This document shows, in pieces, positions 31,338-42,716 of a DNA stretch of 64,000 bases. The notes beneath the pieces were generated by a model that worked only from the letters and a program-made list of their open reading frames with translations, was not told the origin of the DNA and did not search any database. Numbering within the stretch: position 1 is the stretch's first letter; each line of letters opens with the position of its first letter. Source of the stretch: Wyeomyia smithii (Eukaryota > Arthropoda > Insecta > Diptera > Culicidae); the NCBI RefSeq assembly GCF_029784165.1, contig NC_073695.1:279038079-279102078 (forward strand), written 5' to 3'. The position numbers were made by a program, and so were the translations under genes.

Positions 31338-31703
31338 TTTCTTTTATCTATTTGCTAGAATACAATTTCTGTCACAAACTGAAAGAGAATGATACACCCA
31401 GCTGGAGACACTAAAACGAAGACTCGGCATCTCTATGTTTACGCAGACACCTCAGACCAAAACTGCTCAAATAGAACATCACTGGTTAGCCACGTACAAA
31501 TGAATACATTCTGTAAAATAAAATAGTTAAAAACAAAATTGTAACACCCCTCCTCTCACCTTAAATCCCCACTAGCTCGTAGTCGGCCGCGAGAATAAAA
31601 AAAGGCCTCCCTCTTTTCCCTGCTAATTTAGAATTTAAAAAAAATGTACTTGGCTCAGTTAAACATAAATTGTATCGTGCCGTGTCAAATAAACTTTTTA
31701 AAA
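31338..31703 (+). other. 3' UTR of I-superclade copy B
   Basis: Non-coding 366 bp between the ORF2 stop and the right target duplication, ending AAATAAACTTTTTAAAA. A short A-rich end is visible, but no long poly(A) or simple repeat. Confidence 0.75.
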
Positions 31704-31716
31704 ACAAAATTGTGCA

Positions 31717-31960
31717 ATTTTAATGGGTTTATATTTTTACCATAGATTGTAAAACACTGTATTCAGAAATACCAAAGATATTTAGAAAAATACGAGTTTT
31801 TATGCAAATGCATTTTTTCATTGAAACAATCGTTACCCAAAATATTCATTATCGCATCTAAAGTCCATTTAACCCAGATCAGGTCAGAATTCCTCGTGAA
31901 TATGTTACTCATTTCAACTTTAAATAGCTGCTACGTTCACGCATAAATCTAAACTATAAC
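31717..31960. repeat. Right arm of the inverted repeat, outer part
   Basis: ATTTTAATGGGTTTATATTTTTACC, CAGAAATACC, ATTTAGAAAAATACGAG and AAACAATCGTTACC (31717-31846) follow in register the reverse complement of 25714 down to about 25590. Weaker matches run to about 31960. It is the continuation of the arm cut at 26212. Confidence 0.6.
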
Positions 31961-34900
31961 TTGATGCAATTTCATCTGTAAAGTTGTATCTATTGCTGTT
32001 CATAAGTATTGCCACCTGATGGAATTGTCATTAGTTTTCCTTTGAAGTCGAGAAAGGTTCAATGTGTCAGCTGATGCCATATTGCATCATTGGGCTGATT
32101 CGGGTTAAGCCAATTTTGAAACTCAAGATGCCCGATGATGTCCGGTTCCTGGAAAAAAATCGGAATTGGGAATGATGCTCAAAGGCCGGAAAATGATTCC
32201 AGATACCGTTTAAAATCTGAAGTGCCAACTTTTGAGCTGGAAAACAGCTAAAAATGGCTAGATACTACCTTATATAGGTACATATTGTTAAATGGGAGAG
32301 ATAAAATTTGGTGAATTTTATTTGCGTTTGAAAATGCATTTTTATTTATGGTATCTATTGGAAGAAAAATTTCATTTACGCTACTATAATGCTTTTTGAT
32401 TGAAGGTAGACGTAAGAACTAGTCATTTCATAACATTTGCGGCGATTCTAATTCTTATTAATGTTAAATTGATTACCGTCATAATGGCTGAGTGGTGTAA
32501 TATTTAAAACTAGTCATGATTGATACTGCACTGCCAATCCTCTACCTAAAAGTAATCACTACATCACTCTACTATGTAGATTATATCTCTGTGAATGAGC
32601 CTCCTATTCAAGAGATCCAATCATTATTTTAGATAAATTTTCGCAAGGTAATAAAAAGTTTCTTACCTAACAAAGATTAGATTGCGTTATTGTTCCAATT
32701 TCTTAGCCACCACAAATCCATCTCTTGTCCATCAAATTACAACCCAACTCAGCCTTAACCGAGATTTCACTCGCAGCGGAACCAACAAACTCCTACCGCG
32801 GCATGAAATGAACCTTTTATGGCTTATTACACGATCGGCACAAACGGCGGAAAACAAGTGACTTATCCGGTCATAATTAAATCTAATCGAGCAGCCCAGG
32901 CGCACCGCCACGAAACACTAAACCCGGCAACCTTTACCAATGCTGCCGATTGGTTGCGAAAAGAAAAAAAGAATCAAAATCGCTCCACTACTGCAATCCC
33001 GCTCAATTAAACTGACGGTCATTAGCTAGAACAAGCGCACATGCCAATCTGTCGATACCTGCAACATACATAATACCCTGCGGAAAAGAGCGGCCGACAT
33101 TTTTTCCCCTCGAGCTGACAAGGATTTCTACTTGAATTAACTTTTTTCCTGACCACCCTAATAAAATAGTTACATTCCATCGAATCGACCCGCTCTTAAA
33201 GACACACAGGGAATTGCTTTGTCAACAAATTTTATGATGAAAATATTTGACTTTTGATCGCCTGTGTCAGATTAGGATCAGCGTAACCAATGGTAATCCC
33301 ACGATGTATCGCCTGGTGCTCCGCGCCGCACTGCGCCACCGGCAAACGGTAAAACCTTTACGATTCAGATGAATGTTTAGTACCTCAGATAATAATTTAT
33401 CATCTGCACACGTCGTCGATGTCACCGCCTCGCGGCTTGCTTTAGTTCTCGTTAAGGTGCTCAACAACACGGGTGCCCGTAGCGGCTTTACCTGTCGAGA
33501 GCGAGCGGAAACACGACATCAAATGGGATCCGAATGTGGAACAGTCCCCACCGGGTTGGCATATAAAGTTCCTCCGCTCGCCATAGTTAATTCGATCAAA
33601 AACAGTAGCACCTAGCAGCGGGGAACTTTGTTGTCAAAAGATCTCACTTTTGCTAGCTGTCTGATGCTTTTCACTCGATAGACCGTGATTTATGTTCTTT
33701 GAACACCGCGGAGGCATTGAGCAACCGCCGGAGTGCACCCTGTTCAGCTTGGTTCTAGCTGGTAATTAATTTCAGAAGTTTCTAGCTTATAACTGTCCTA
33801 CCTCAACTTTTAGCTCGATTGATTCAAAAGGTCACTCTTGTGTCATAGAAGGAATTGGCAGTTCAATCTCCCAGCGATTTCATAAAACTCCACCGCACTG
33901 CAGTGACAGAGACTTATGTAAAGTCACAGCGTGATTTCAATTGCGCCATCGTGGATTTCACTTTCCAATCACACGATTTACAGAGAGCTCCCACCAGAGC
34001 CAGCCAGCCCAGGGAGGACGGGAAAATGTCTAGCGATAGCTGGTGGGTAGAGATCCCGAAAAAAAAATCCGATTTCTAAATGCAATCAAAGTCGTGCAAC
34101 GGAATTCCAGCCTCTGCTGGTCTGGTCGAGCCCCCTGGCAGCTACCGCACTGCGACACTGCCGACTGCATAATAGCAACAGAATGGAATAATTTAACGAG
34201 AAATAACGAATAGAAATGATAAAAAAATATTAAAATCACGATTAATATCGAGTCACTGGCGGCCAAATGAAATCATTTGAGCTAGCTGCTCTGCTCGATG
34301 CGAATAAAAAGAATAGTTTCTTACTGGTTGCGATAGCATATTGAACGAGCGATAGGCATGAGACAGTACACAATCGGGATCGATGCACCACGAGAACTAA
34401 TTTCGATTTCATTTCAGATCGAAACCAATCGAAACGGACAAATATCATTTATTGCATTGGCAGAACACGACGAAGCAAGAGCGAGTTTGGCATAATCGAA
34501 CATCAGTTCTTTGTTTGTTAGGATGAAAATGAAAGTAATTAAATTATAATATTTTGCAGACGATATTTATTTTTTCTAGAATTCTAACTTTTGTTTTACG
34601 ACCGACAGAGTTGCTTTTTTCTCAAAATTACTAAGTAAATATTTTTTTTACTATCTAGTTTAATTATTATCGACACGTTGCCTTTTCTGTGTTTCTTCTA
34701 AATATTTAGGGTTTTTATTGCCGGATCAAGTGTCTTTCGATTTTATTGATTTTACAAATGTTTTAGTTTCAAGAATTTCCGACTATTTTAATTTCTGTTA
34801 TTTTGATTGTTTGACTAAAGTTTTCTGTAATGCTACTTCTCGACTATTCTATATTTCTATTTCGTTCTAAAAGAAGACTAGGTATAACTACCGACTCAAA

Positions 34901-37500
34901 TCAGCCATAATTCTCTTCAGTTAATTCCACAAGTCCGTTAAACACCTCTGCTGTTCTTAAGAAACCCATACAAATTCATAAAATTCCGGCAACTTAATTT
35001 TAAACAAACTTGTTCTTTCTCACCGGTAATGTCTGTGTGAACGGGTGTTAAAGTAAATTGAACCATAAACCATATCCTAACAATCCCAAACTCAGATCCC
35101 ATAAACTGTCTACGCCTAGCATAAAATAAACTAGTTTTAATGTTTTCCTCTTCCTACCGGGACCATCAACACCAAGCCGGTCGTATTCGCACAGCGATCG
35201 GTACAACGCCAGTAGTTTCAACGCTAAAACAGACACACAATGAACTAGTACAACCCCATCCGCCGGCAACCGCACCAATCCCTCTTTTTCCGTCCGAGCT
35301 CATTTCATTACTGTACCCATTGGATATCGCTTTTTGTTTTTCAATTAGCAATAAATCCAAGTTATTGACAAAAATATGACCAATAAAAGTGAATTCATTC
35401 CAGCCAACCCACTCTTTGGGCCACGCTTCAACAGAACAGAACAGCTGTGAGCATGAGGGGATCTTTCACCAGTGACCTTAATGACTGTGGCGAGGCCACA
35501 GACACTGCTGAACCCTACGAGACCAGGTTCAACCTGAATAGTTTTAGCTTGGCTATAAAACTTTTCCCCCGGCAACCCTAGGGTCTAGTATAACAATTCA
35601 ATTATTTGCAACGCACTTCCGGACCTGCTGAACTGACACCTGAAGCCGCGTTGAAGACTAGGTTAAGTCACTTTCAATTAACCTCCTCCGCCCATAATCA
35701 TACCGACAAAGTATGCAGCCTAATAAAATGCGTGTTTTGGTTCAGTAAAAGTTCGCTCTTATTTTTATGTCCAGCATTCCTCGTTATTTCGAGCCATCTT
35801 TGAATTTTACGACGGACATCCTTTAACTGTACTTCTTTTTATTTCTCCCAACCCGAAAACATGTTTAGATTGCGAAAATGAAAGACCTTTCCATGAATAA
35901 GACTTTCATTTGCCAAATTGATACGCTGTTCGCTGCTTGCTCCGAACTTGTGGCGAGGAAAAACCGCCGCGTTTTATAGAAAGAGGCAATCTGACGTAGG
36001 AAGAAGTGTGCGTTCTAATGAATTATTTAACGAAAGTATTTATTCGACTCCCGTTGGTTTCATTACTTGACCCGTACGTAGGACGACTTTCGCATTAAAA
36101 AACGAAAATTCTGCTCGGATTTCCCACGTTTTATGGAATTTGTTCCTTTTCACGATGAGATATGTTTTATTGATCGATCGTTCATCGGCCGGTCGTTAAT
36201 TCCACTGTTAATGCATTCGAAATAATTGCTCCATATCCAGGGATACGCACGTAGAAAACATTATTCCTCGTCTCGAAATGAACGACCGCCCACTTGGGAT
36301 AATTTTTCACTCACCAGCATACCTACGTATTGTTCTCTCCTTTGGTGTTCGATTGTTTTTCGGTGTTATTAATTTGAATTGTTCTTCCTTTGCTGGGAGT
36401 TGCCATATGATGTTTTCGAGCCTGGCAAGAGAGAACCTTCCTATCACGTTGTGCAGACAGTGCAGAACCACGTGCGAAGGAGAAAAGCCGGAACCAGCGA
36501 TGATAGCCGATTTCCCTAACAACATTCGCAAGAGGTTCACTTTATGTTAATGCGTTTTCCATTTCTGGCTGATTTTTGTGTCTTGCCGAGCGTAAGCTTC
36601 AGCTCTAATCCAATTTCTGTAATCTAGGAGGAAAGAGCCTCGTTGAAAAGAGCCCCAGTCCCAGTCATCGTTACAACTCAGCACGGCAGCAGGCTGGAAG
36701 CAGGAATGGAAAAGGCCACTGAGTGCTCACTTTCATCAGCATTGCCAATCGGTAACTGCCGCACCATGCGAACGCTCCACACCGTCGTCGTCGTCGTCGT
36801 CCACCGTTTCATAGGTAATCGCCTGTACCGCATCCGCTTCCCATGTGTTATGACACCGACCGAGACGGAGCCCTGGCTGGCTGTGATTTTGCATTTTCGA
36901 TTTCAGTTTGAATTTTGTTACACCATTTCCATTTCATTTCACCGTAAACGGCTTACGATTTCTTGAAACATTGCAATCAGGCAGGAGTTTGCACAGGGAA
37001 GGCAAACGCTTCATTTAATTCAATCCGAATGGTTTTGGCTGTTGAGTCGTGGAACATAATTACGTATGTGTATGGATGGGTTTCTTTCGAACAAATTCCA
37101 GGCCAGGATGTGATGAGACGTAACGTATGAGCGGGTTTAAAGTAAAGAGGATTTCTTGATAGAAGTTAAATCTTCAAGTTACAATCCACTTGTGTTAGTT
37201 AGCATTACGTTTAAATAGGCTTTCCAACTGATTAGTTGTATGCAACTGATCAGAACTTGCGGGTAACCAAACACTAAACTAAAAATATCATTGTGGGAGG
37301 AGAGGAGAGTACCATAACATGTGGTTTTACAGTTTTTACCTAGTGAAATTTTGTTAACATACTGGATCAACGTAATTGTTTGACGATAAGTTAAACATAC
37401 TTCTAATTTGGGACTTCCATTGCGAACTCCAAAATCCAATTCTTAACTATCTCGAAATGAGAGCTAAATTGACTGCTATCGCCCTCGAAATACAAAGTAA
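31961..37500. other. Long stretch without a recognised gene
   Basis: No open frame shows a known domain. Patches at 32750-33030, 33270-33620, 35390-35585 and 36600-36960 are less AT-rich and may be conserved non-coding or relic sequence. 33559-33566 contains a CATATAAAG box. 36781-36799 is a short (GTC)n run. 32100-32160 inverted resembles the modules at 52.2-53.1 kb weakly. Any of these could be regulatory, but nothing in the sequence proves it. Confidence 0.4.
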
Positions 37501-37504
37501 TATA

Positions 37505-37605
37505 ATTATACTGTCACAGACCATTTCTGTCGAGCTTGGACTCGAACATATGATGACTGGCTTGTTAGACCAGCTTCGCAGCCTGAGACCAGCTAAAAGG
37601 GGCTA
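37505..37605 (-). mobile_element. tRNA-derived SINE fragment, same family as 17954-18170
   Basis: Read on the minus strand, CAGCTGGTCTC lies near 3' of a CCCCTTTT start (LTR-free), followed by CTGGTCTAACAAGCCAGTCA and TGTTCGAGTCC; these match the tRNA-like half of the complete SINE in order. Similarity ends after GGTCTGTGACAG, so the body is missing or diverged. No target duplication found. Confidence 0.7.
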
Positions 37606-37659
37606 ATAAGTATCTTACTCTTCAAATAAAAGATCCAGAAATAATCAATTGAAAAGGTT

Positions 37660-37980
37660 TTTCTTTATTTTCGCTTATTTTCCGTCGGTCTATTTCCGCC
37701 ACTGTTGTTGTGCCGATCATCGACGCCCGGGGAGGCATCCCACTCAGGACCCAAAATTACGATCCGTTGATTAACGGACCAACGCCAACGACTTCACTTC
37801 CTCATGCGATGAAAGGCATGATCCCAGAGATTTTTCGCCTCAGAAATTCTCCCGGTATCGGTTAGGATTAATTCTAGACCAGTTGGGTTGGATGTGAGAC
37901 GTATGTTGGCGTTGAGATTTGAACCCAGGCCACCAGCCTAATTGGCGGACACGTTATCAACTACGCTAGGCCGTCCGCCA
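37660..37980 (-). mobile_element. Second family of tRNA-derived SINE with 13-bp near-duplicate flanks
   Basis: The minus strand starts TGGCGGACGGCCTAGCGTAG (A-box region) and has GGGTTCAAATCTC (B box) about 50 bp on. The anticodon arm CGCCA-ATTAGGC-TGGTG would give loop anticodon UAG (leucine) if folded so. The unrelated body extends to an A-rich 3' end. Flanks CAATTGAAAAGGT (37647-37659) and TAATTGAAGAGGT (37981-37993) differ by two transitions, consistent with an aged target duplication. Confidence 0.78.
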
Positions 37981-38104
37981 TAATTGAAGAGGTCGTCTAT
38001 AAGACATGACTGATCCTATTGAAAGAAAGATAAAAGAAAATTTTGTCAAATTTTGTTACCATTTTTTTGTTTCTCGCGCTAATTATATTTCGTTGTCTCT
38101 CTCA

Positions 38105-38165
38105 TAGGCGTAGCCAGAGGGGGGCATGGGGGAGGGGTGGCGTTTAACCCCCCCCCCCCCCCCTA
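38105..38165. other. G/C-rich block resembling a transposon terminus
   Basis: GGCGTAGCCAGAGGGGGGCA (38107-38126) resembles the GCGTAGCCAG-type ends of many arthropod DNA transposons and is followed by a run of 17 C. No matching opposite end was found. Confidence 0.3.
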
Positions 38166-38339
38166 ATTGTTGAAAAAGGTGCAGAATTTTTTTTTTCAAT
38201 AACTTTTATAACGTTTGCGCTAAAAAATGGACAAAAATTGCCAATTTTCCATGGGTTTACCTTTACACGCACTATCGAAACTACGCATGCAGCAAAAATC
38301 ATATTAACCCATGAAGCATCAGAAAAAATTTGATTTGCG

Positions 38340-39072
38340 CGTTTAAATAACGGTACCCCGCCGCGTCGAAAACGGACATCGTGCGGCAGTTCGTGGACAC
38401 CGAATACGGCCGTTCCGGCATCTACAACACCTTGGCACTGTTGGACACCGATCAGAGCATTGAAAGAAAGTCCGGTTCCGGACGACCGACGACCTCAAGC
38501 TCCAAAGGATACTAAAGAGGAAGACCGAGGGAAAAGTGGCTACATCGCTGCGTGCGCTTGGCCTGGAGGTCTGTGCAACCGATCTGCAAACAATGAAGCA
38601 GTGTCAGCGCCTGAATAAGATGGTCAAATCGATTTTTCCGGCAATTCACGACGTGGCGGTGGCGATGGACGACTAGAGCGGTATCACCCTGGATGGCAAC
38701 GACTGTTAGGGCACTTTGTATTTTACTTCCACCACGAAAGAAGTAAGCACTAAGGTGAAATTTCTTTCACACACCAAGACGACGCTGCTGTGGCTGACAA
38801 TCAGTGAGAAGGGGATGTCAAAGCTGCTCTCCTTTCGCTCCAGACTGGAGCCGAGAACGGGGGAATTTATAGTACGAATAACATGCCGGAAGTTGCGTCG
38901 TTCGCCAAAAAATACTATAAGGTCGGTGTTTTGGCCGGATCTGGTGTCGGCTCACTATTCAAGGCGATCGTTTGAGGAGATGGAACGGCTAAATGTCGAT
39001 GTGGTACCAAAGTCGGCGAACCCGCCCAACGTTCCCAAGTTGCGTCTCATCGAGGATTTCTGGCAAGCCTGA
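38340..39072 (+). pseudogene. ITmD37E transposase, broken
   Basis: Would encode the DDE transposase of the host element. The HTH part (TASKTDIVRQFV, then SGIYNTLALL and QSIERKSGSGRPT) reads in one frame to about 38510. Stops follow, with the first aspartate region near 38660 (VAMDD then a TAG). The last 118 codons to 39072 carry the second catalytic site: PDLVSAHYS and NPPNVPKLRLIEDFWQA. The aspartate of PDL and the glutamate of IED are separated by exactly 37 residues, giving the DD37E signature that names the group. At least three stops or shifts kill it. Confidence 0.85.
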
Positions 39073-39233
39073 AGCGTAAGATCTGCTTCAACAATTTTGT
39101 CGCGAAATTTCTGAAGGAATTGATAAATAAAACGAAAAAAGAATTAACTGCCGGAAGGCCGCACGCAGGGTCGTAGATTTTTTTTTTGCAAGTACTTACT
39201 TTACTTACTTTACTTTTTTGGCTAACGGACCGT

Positions 39234-39432
39234 TCATCGGTCCAGGGCCGAACGAATTAGAGATGTCCAGCTTCTTCTGTCTTGGGCAGCCGTTCTCCAG
39301 TCTCCCCGTACACCAGCAGATCGTGCATCTTCTTCCACCGCGCACATCCACCGCGTGCGAGGCCTACCACGGAGTCGACGGCCTCTTCCTGGTTCTCTAC
39401 TGAAGATAGTTTTGGCGGCTCTCTCGTCAGGC
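39234..39432 (-). pseudogene. RTE ORF, C-terminal end after hairpin insertion
   Basis: Reads RMPDERAAKTIFSREPGRGR, then RGRPRTRWMCAVEED and ends SALDR at 39234. It is the natural continuation of WAGHVAR but in a different frame because of the 122-bp insertion plus duplication. Confidence 0.85.
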
Positions 39433-39445
39433 ATCCTGGCTACAT

Positions 39446-39554
39446 ACTTGTCTGTTTTATTGGCTCTTATCGGTGAAAACACCGATAACCGATAACCGAT
39501 AAGAGCCAATAAAACAGACAAGTAAACGTTCACGATGATTAATCTAACCAACAA
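39446..39554. mobile_element. 109-bp hairpin insertion with exact 13-bp target duplication
   Basis: The RTE sequence ATCCTGGCTACAT is duplicated at 39433-39445 and 39555-39567. Between them lie a perfect 29-bp inverted repeat (39446-39474 and 39495-39523: ACTTGTCTG...CTTATCGGT and its complement), a 20-nt loop containing further ACCGATA copies, and a 31-bp tail (AAACGTTCACGATGATTAATC...). It has no coding capacity. The long duplication is unlike TA- or 8-bp-type DNA transposons. Confidence 0.8.
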
Positions 39555-40888
39555 ATCCTGGCTACATGTCCAGCCCACTGAAGCCTGCCCCGCTGTATTA
39601 CCTTCACTATATCGGCATGTTTGTATACCTGGTACAACTCGTGATTCATGCGTCTGCGCCACACTTCGTCACCCAGTTTACCGCAAAGTATCGATCGCAG
39701 AACTTTACGCTCAAAAACTCCGAGCACTCGTCGATCAGCTTCCTTCAGCGTCCATGCTTCATGTCCGTAAAGGGCCACCGGGAGTATCAGCGTCCTATGC
39801 AGCGCTAGTTTTGTGCGAGTTTGCAAACTGCGGGACCTTAGCTGGTTACGCAGTCCGTAGAAAGCCCTCTTCGCAGCTGCAACTCGTCGTTTCACTTCAC
39901 GGCTTATATCGTTGTCACATGTCACAAGCGTACCAAAATAAACGAATTCGTCAACCACTTCAAATCGTTCCCCATCTATCTCCACCTCAGCACCAACACC
40001 ACGGGGACTCCCACGCTCTCTGCCAGCTACCATGTACTTCGTTTTGGCAGAGTTAATGACAAGTCCCAATCTCGCTGCTTCTCTCTTAAAAGGTACGAAA
40101 GCCTCCTCCACGGCCTTACGGTTGATACCGATGATATCGACGTCGTCCGCAAAACCAAGAAGCATGTGAGATTTCGTGATGATCGTAACGTTTCTTTCGA
40201 CGTTTGCTTTTCGTACTGCACCCTCAAGAGCGATGTTAAACAGTAGGTTGGAGAGCGCATCCCCCTGCTTCAGTCCATCCAACGTTACGAAAGCGGCTGA
40301 TGTCTCGCCAGCTATCCGCACGAACGATTTTGATCCCTCCAGTGTCATACGACTCAGCTTTATTAGTTTCGTAGGGAAACCGTGTTCCAACATAATCTGC
40401 CACAGCTCGTTTCTTTTCACTGAGTCGTATGCCGCCCTGAAGTCCACAAACAGATGGTGAGTCGATAAGTTGTACTCCCGGAACTTATCGAGGATCTGTC
40501 GCAGGGTGAAAATTTGATCCGTCGTGGAACGCCCTTGTCGAAAACCAGCCTGGTATTCGCCAACAAAGGATTCCGTTAGCGGTCTCAATCTGAAGAACAG
40601 GATACGGGAGAGCACTTTATATGCGGAGTTGAGCAACGTTATCCCTCGATAGTTGCCACAATCCAATCGATGGCCCTTCGTATAGATAGGGCATATGAGG
40701 CCTTCCAACCAGTCGTTCGGCATTTGGTCGTCCTCCCAGATTCTTAGTATTATCTGTCGGACCGCATAGTACAGCCGCTCGCTTCCCGCTTTTAGAAGTT
40801 CGGCCGGGATACCGTCCTTCCCAGCGGCCTTGCCGTTTTTCAGCTCACTAATCGCCTTTTTCACCTCCTCCTGTGTTGGTGGCTCCAC
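39539..40888 (-). pseudogene. RTE ORF, reverse transcriptase domain
   Basis: 449 open codons from 40888. Counting from there: AAGKDGIPAELLK (21-33), NYRGITLLNSAYK (79-91), EYQAGFRQGRSTTDQ (111-125), FVDFRAAYDSV (147-157), GLKQGDALSNLLFNIAL (205-221) and GFADDVDII (245-253; FADD is the catalytic box). Then comes a thumb region and an RTE-type C-terminal segment, ending RLQWAGHVAR. The frame is broken at 39567 by a hairpin insertion. The remaining C-terminal residues (MPDERAAKTIFS to SALDR) follow at 39432-39234. Confidence 0.9.
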
Positions 40889-41412
40889 AGCTTGTTCCTG
40901 CTCTGCTCATCCGGCTCCTCACCGTTCAATAGCGCCTGAAAATGCTCCTTCCACCTGGCTGCAACCGTCGGTTTATCAGTAAGCAGGTTGCCGTCCTTGT
41001 CATTACACATGACCGGCACAGGGAAAATCCTGCTTCTGACTCTGTTGACAGTTCTATAGAATCTCCGCACGTCGTTTTCAGCATAGCTGTCCTCTGCGCT
41101 GGCGAGCACCTGCTCCTCGTACTCGCGCTTCTTCTGACGGTGGGTTCTATTTTCGGCAGCTCTTGCCACCCTGTACCTCTCTCTGTTCTGACGCGTAGCC
41201 GCAGTGAGCATGCGGTTCCTGGCACGGTTCTTCTCATCTGTCGCTCTCTGGCACTCAGCATCGAACCAGCCGTTAGGCTGTCTTCCACGCGTCGTACCTA
41301 CCACCTCTCTCACAGTCGTTTCGATGGCGCCTTGAATACTGCTCCACAGCCCATTTATGTCTTCCACTACTTCCTCCTGCTGTTCTGCGATCCGTTGATC
41401 CAGCTCTGTGGC
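40861..41412 (-). pseudogene. RTE ORF, endonuclease-RT linker
   Basis: Same frame as the endonuclease, downstream of the stop: GLWSSIQGAIETTVREVVG, GWFDAECQRAT, RFYRTVNRVRS, DGNLLTDKP and RWKEHFQALLNG are the usual linker landmarks of RTE proteins. A one-base shift near 40905 turns EQEQAVEPP into RNKLWSHQ and ends the frame. Confidence 0.85.
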
Positions 41413-42423
41413 TTATTCTGCTGCCACGCCATCAGCTTTCAACCGCTGAATGTTGAAACGCGTCATCCTCTCTGTGCGAGATTTCAGCACGTTCGACAAC
41501 CGTGCGCGGATCTTACAAACGACGAGATAAAGGTCAGAGTCAATGTTTGGTTCCCGAAAAGACCTAACATCAGTAACATCCGAAAAGTGCCGACCGTCAA
41601 TCAGTACGTGATCGATCTGGGAGCAGGCTTCTCCATTTGGATGCCTCCAGGTGTGTTTCCGAATATTCAAACGTGGAAAATAGGAGCTACATATGGCCAT
41701 TCCTCTGGCCGCGGCAAAGTTTATCAGCCTCAGGCCGTTTTCATTGGTTGACGAGTGGAGGCTATGCCTTCCAATGACCGGACGAAAGAATTGCTCCCTC
41801 CCAACCTGTGCGTTTGCGTCTCCGATGACGACTTTTACGTCGTGTTTTGGGCACTCGTCATAGATTCGCTCAAGCTTGTCATAGAACTCATCTTTGACTT
41901 CATCGGATTTGTCGTTTGTCGGTGCGTAGGTGTTGATTAAACTGTAGTTGAAGAATTTGCCCTTAATCCTCAACACGCATATACGGTCATCTACGGGCCT
42001 CCACCGGATGACTCTTGTTTTCTGATTTCCCAGCACTACGAAACCGACGCCCCGTTCCGCTGCCTTGCCGCCACTGTAGTAGATGTGGTACTTGAAAGAA
42101 GTGTGTGCAATAGGGTCTATTGCACGGAATTCCCTTTCTCCGGAATTTGGCCACCGAACCTCCTGAATCGCTGCAATTTCGACTCCCTGCCGCTGTAGTT
42201 CTCGAGCAAGCAAGCCAACCCGCGCCGGTTTATTGAGAGATCGGACGTTCCAAGTACCCAATTTCCAATCGTTTACCTTAATCTTTTTCCGTGTTCGTAG
42301 CCTAGGTCTTTGCCGATTGATCCGTTCCGTATTTCTAAATTCATTGTTCGTGGTTGATGAAAGGTTTCGGTATTCTCTTTTATCAGGGTCGCGATACCTA
42401 CATCCTGCTGATGGGGCTGCCAT
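41413..42423 (-). pseudogene. RTE ORF, endonuclease part up to nonsense codon
   Basis: ATG at 42423 (MAAPSAG); the frame is open a little further upstream from a GTG at 42456. Endonuclease motifs: LGTWNVRSL (N in WNV), QEVRW (E), TYAPTND, GDANAQVG (D, N), IDHVLID and SDLYLVV, where the expected SDH histidine is Y. This endonuclease nicks the target strand for primed reverse transcription. A single TAA at 41415-41413 interrupts an otherwise continuous frame that goes on as ATELDQRIAEQQEEV. Confidence 0.88.
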
Positions 42424-42716
42424 CTTAGGTGTAGCTGGCGGGATACAGCATTCCACAATTCAGCCGCCCGCTCCGGGTCAGACGCTGTTCTACGCCGCCC
42501 CTATGGGGATACAGCCGCGTACGACCCCCTTCCCAGTCAGCATACGACCATAGTTTCCACCGGGGTTGGTTACCCGATCTCCGCTAAGGTTACTCGTATT
42601 CCGGTCGGCACCACGTGGAGGTTGGGATAGGAGTTGCTGGACAGAGGTGAATGGCCACATTAGGGTCTCAAGTTACACGTGTCCAGCCATTTGCCAACCT
42701 TTTTTTTGCAAGTAAG

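Larger units (their letters stand above)
26213..31703 (+). mobile_element. I-superclade non-LTR retrotransposon, copy B, with 13-bp target duplication
   Basis: ACAAAATTGTGCA occurs at 26200-26212 and again at 31704-31716, and the sequence beyond 31716 continues the inverted repeat interrupted at 26212. The insertion boundaries are therefore fixed. Order: long 5' UTR (26213-27066) with a giant ATT microsatellite, ORF1 (27067), ORF2 (28438-31337) with endonuclease, RT and RNase H, and a 3' UTR of 366 bp ending in AAATAAACTTTTTAAAA. The RNase H domain places the family in the I superclade. The copy is disabled by several frameshifts and an internal deletion of about 0.8 kb. Confidence 0.92.
39195..42699 (-). 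mobile_element. RTE-clade non-LTR retrotransposon with exact 15-bp target duplication
   Basis: TTTTTTTTGCAAGTA lies at 39180-39194 and 42700-42714, so both ends are known. Minus-strand order: 5' leader (42699-42424), endonuclease, RT, short C-terminal domain, then a 3' tail of AAGT/AAGTA repeats (39195-39220). RTE clade is inferred from the single ORF with no gag and the LGTWNVRSL-type endonuclease start; mosquito JAM1 belongs to this clade. It is inserted in an ITmD37E element and itself contains a 109-bp hairpin insertion. One nonsense codon and one frameshift are otherwise the only lesions seen. Confidence 0.92.

Noticed and set aside
35345..35575. 76-codon minus-strand frame followed by a TATA-like box
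   Set aside because: No recognisable protein family; frame length is within chance.
36643..36966. 107-codon frame over a less AT-rich region with a poly-Val run
   Set aside because: The Val run is a (GTC)n microsatellite, and no domain or conserved start was found.
37921..37980. Functional tRNA gene (cloverleaf-like)
   Set aside because: No proper acceptor/D-arm pairing, attached to a SINE body with near-duplicate flanks; pseudo-tRNA head of a SINE.
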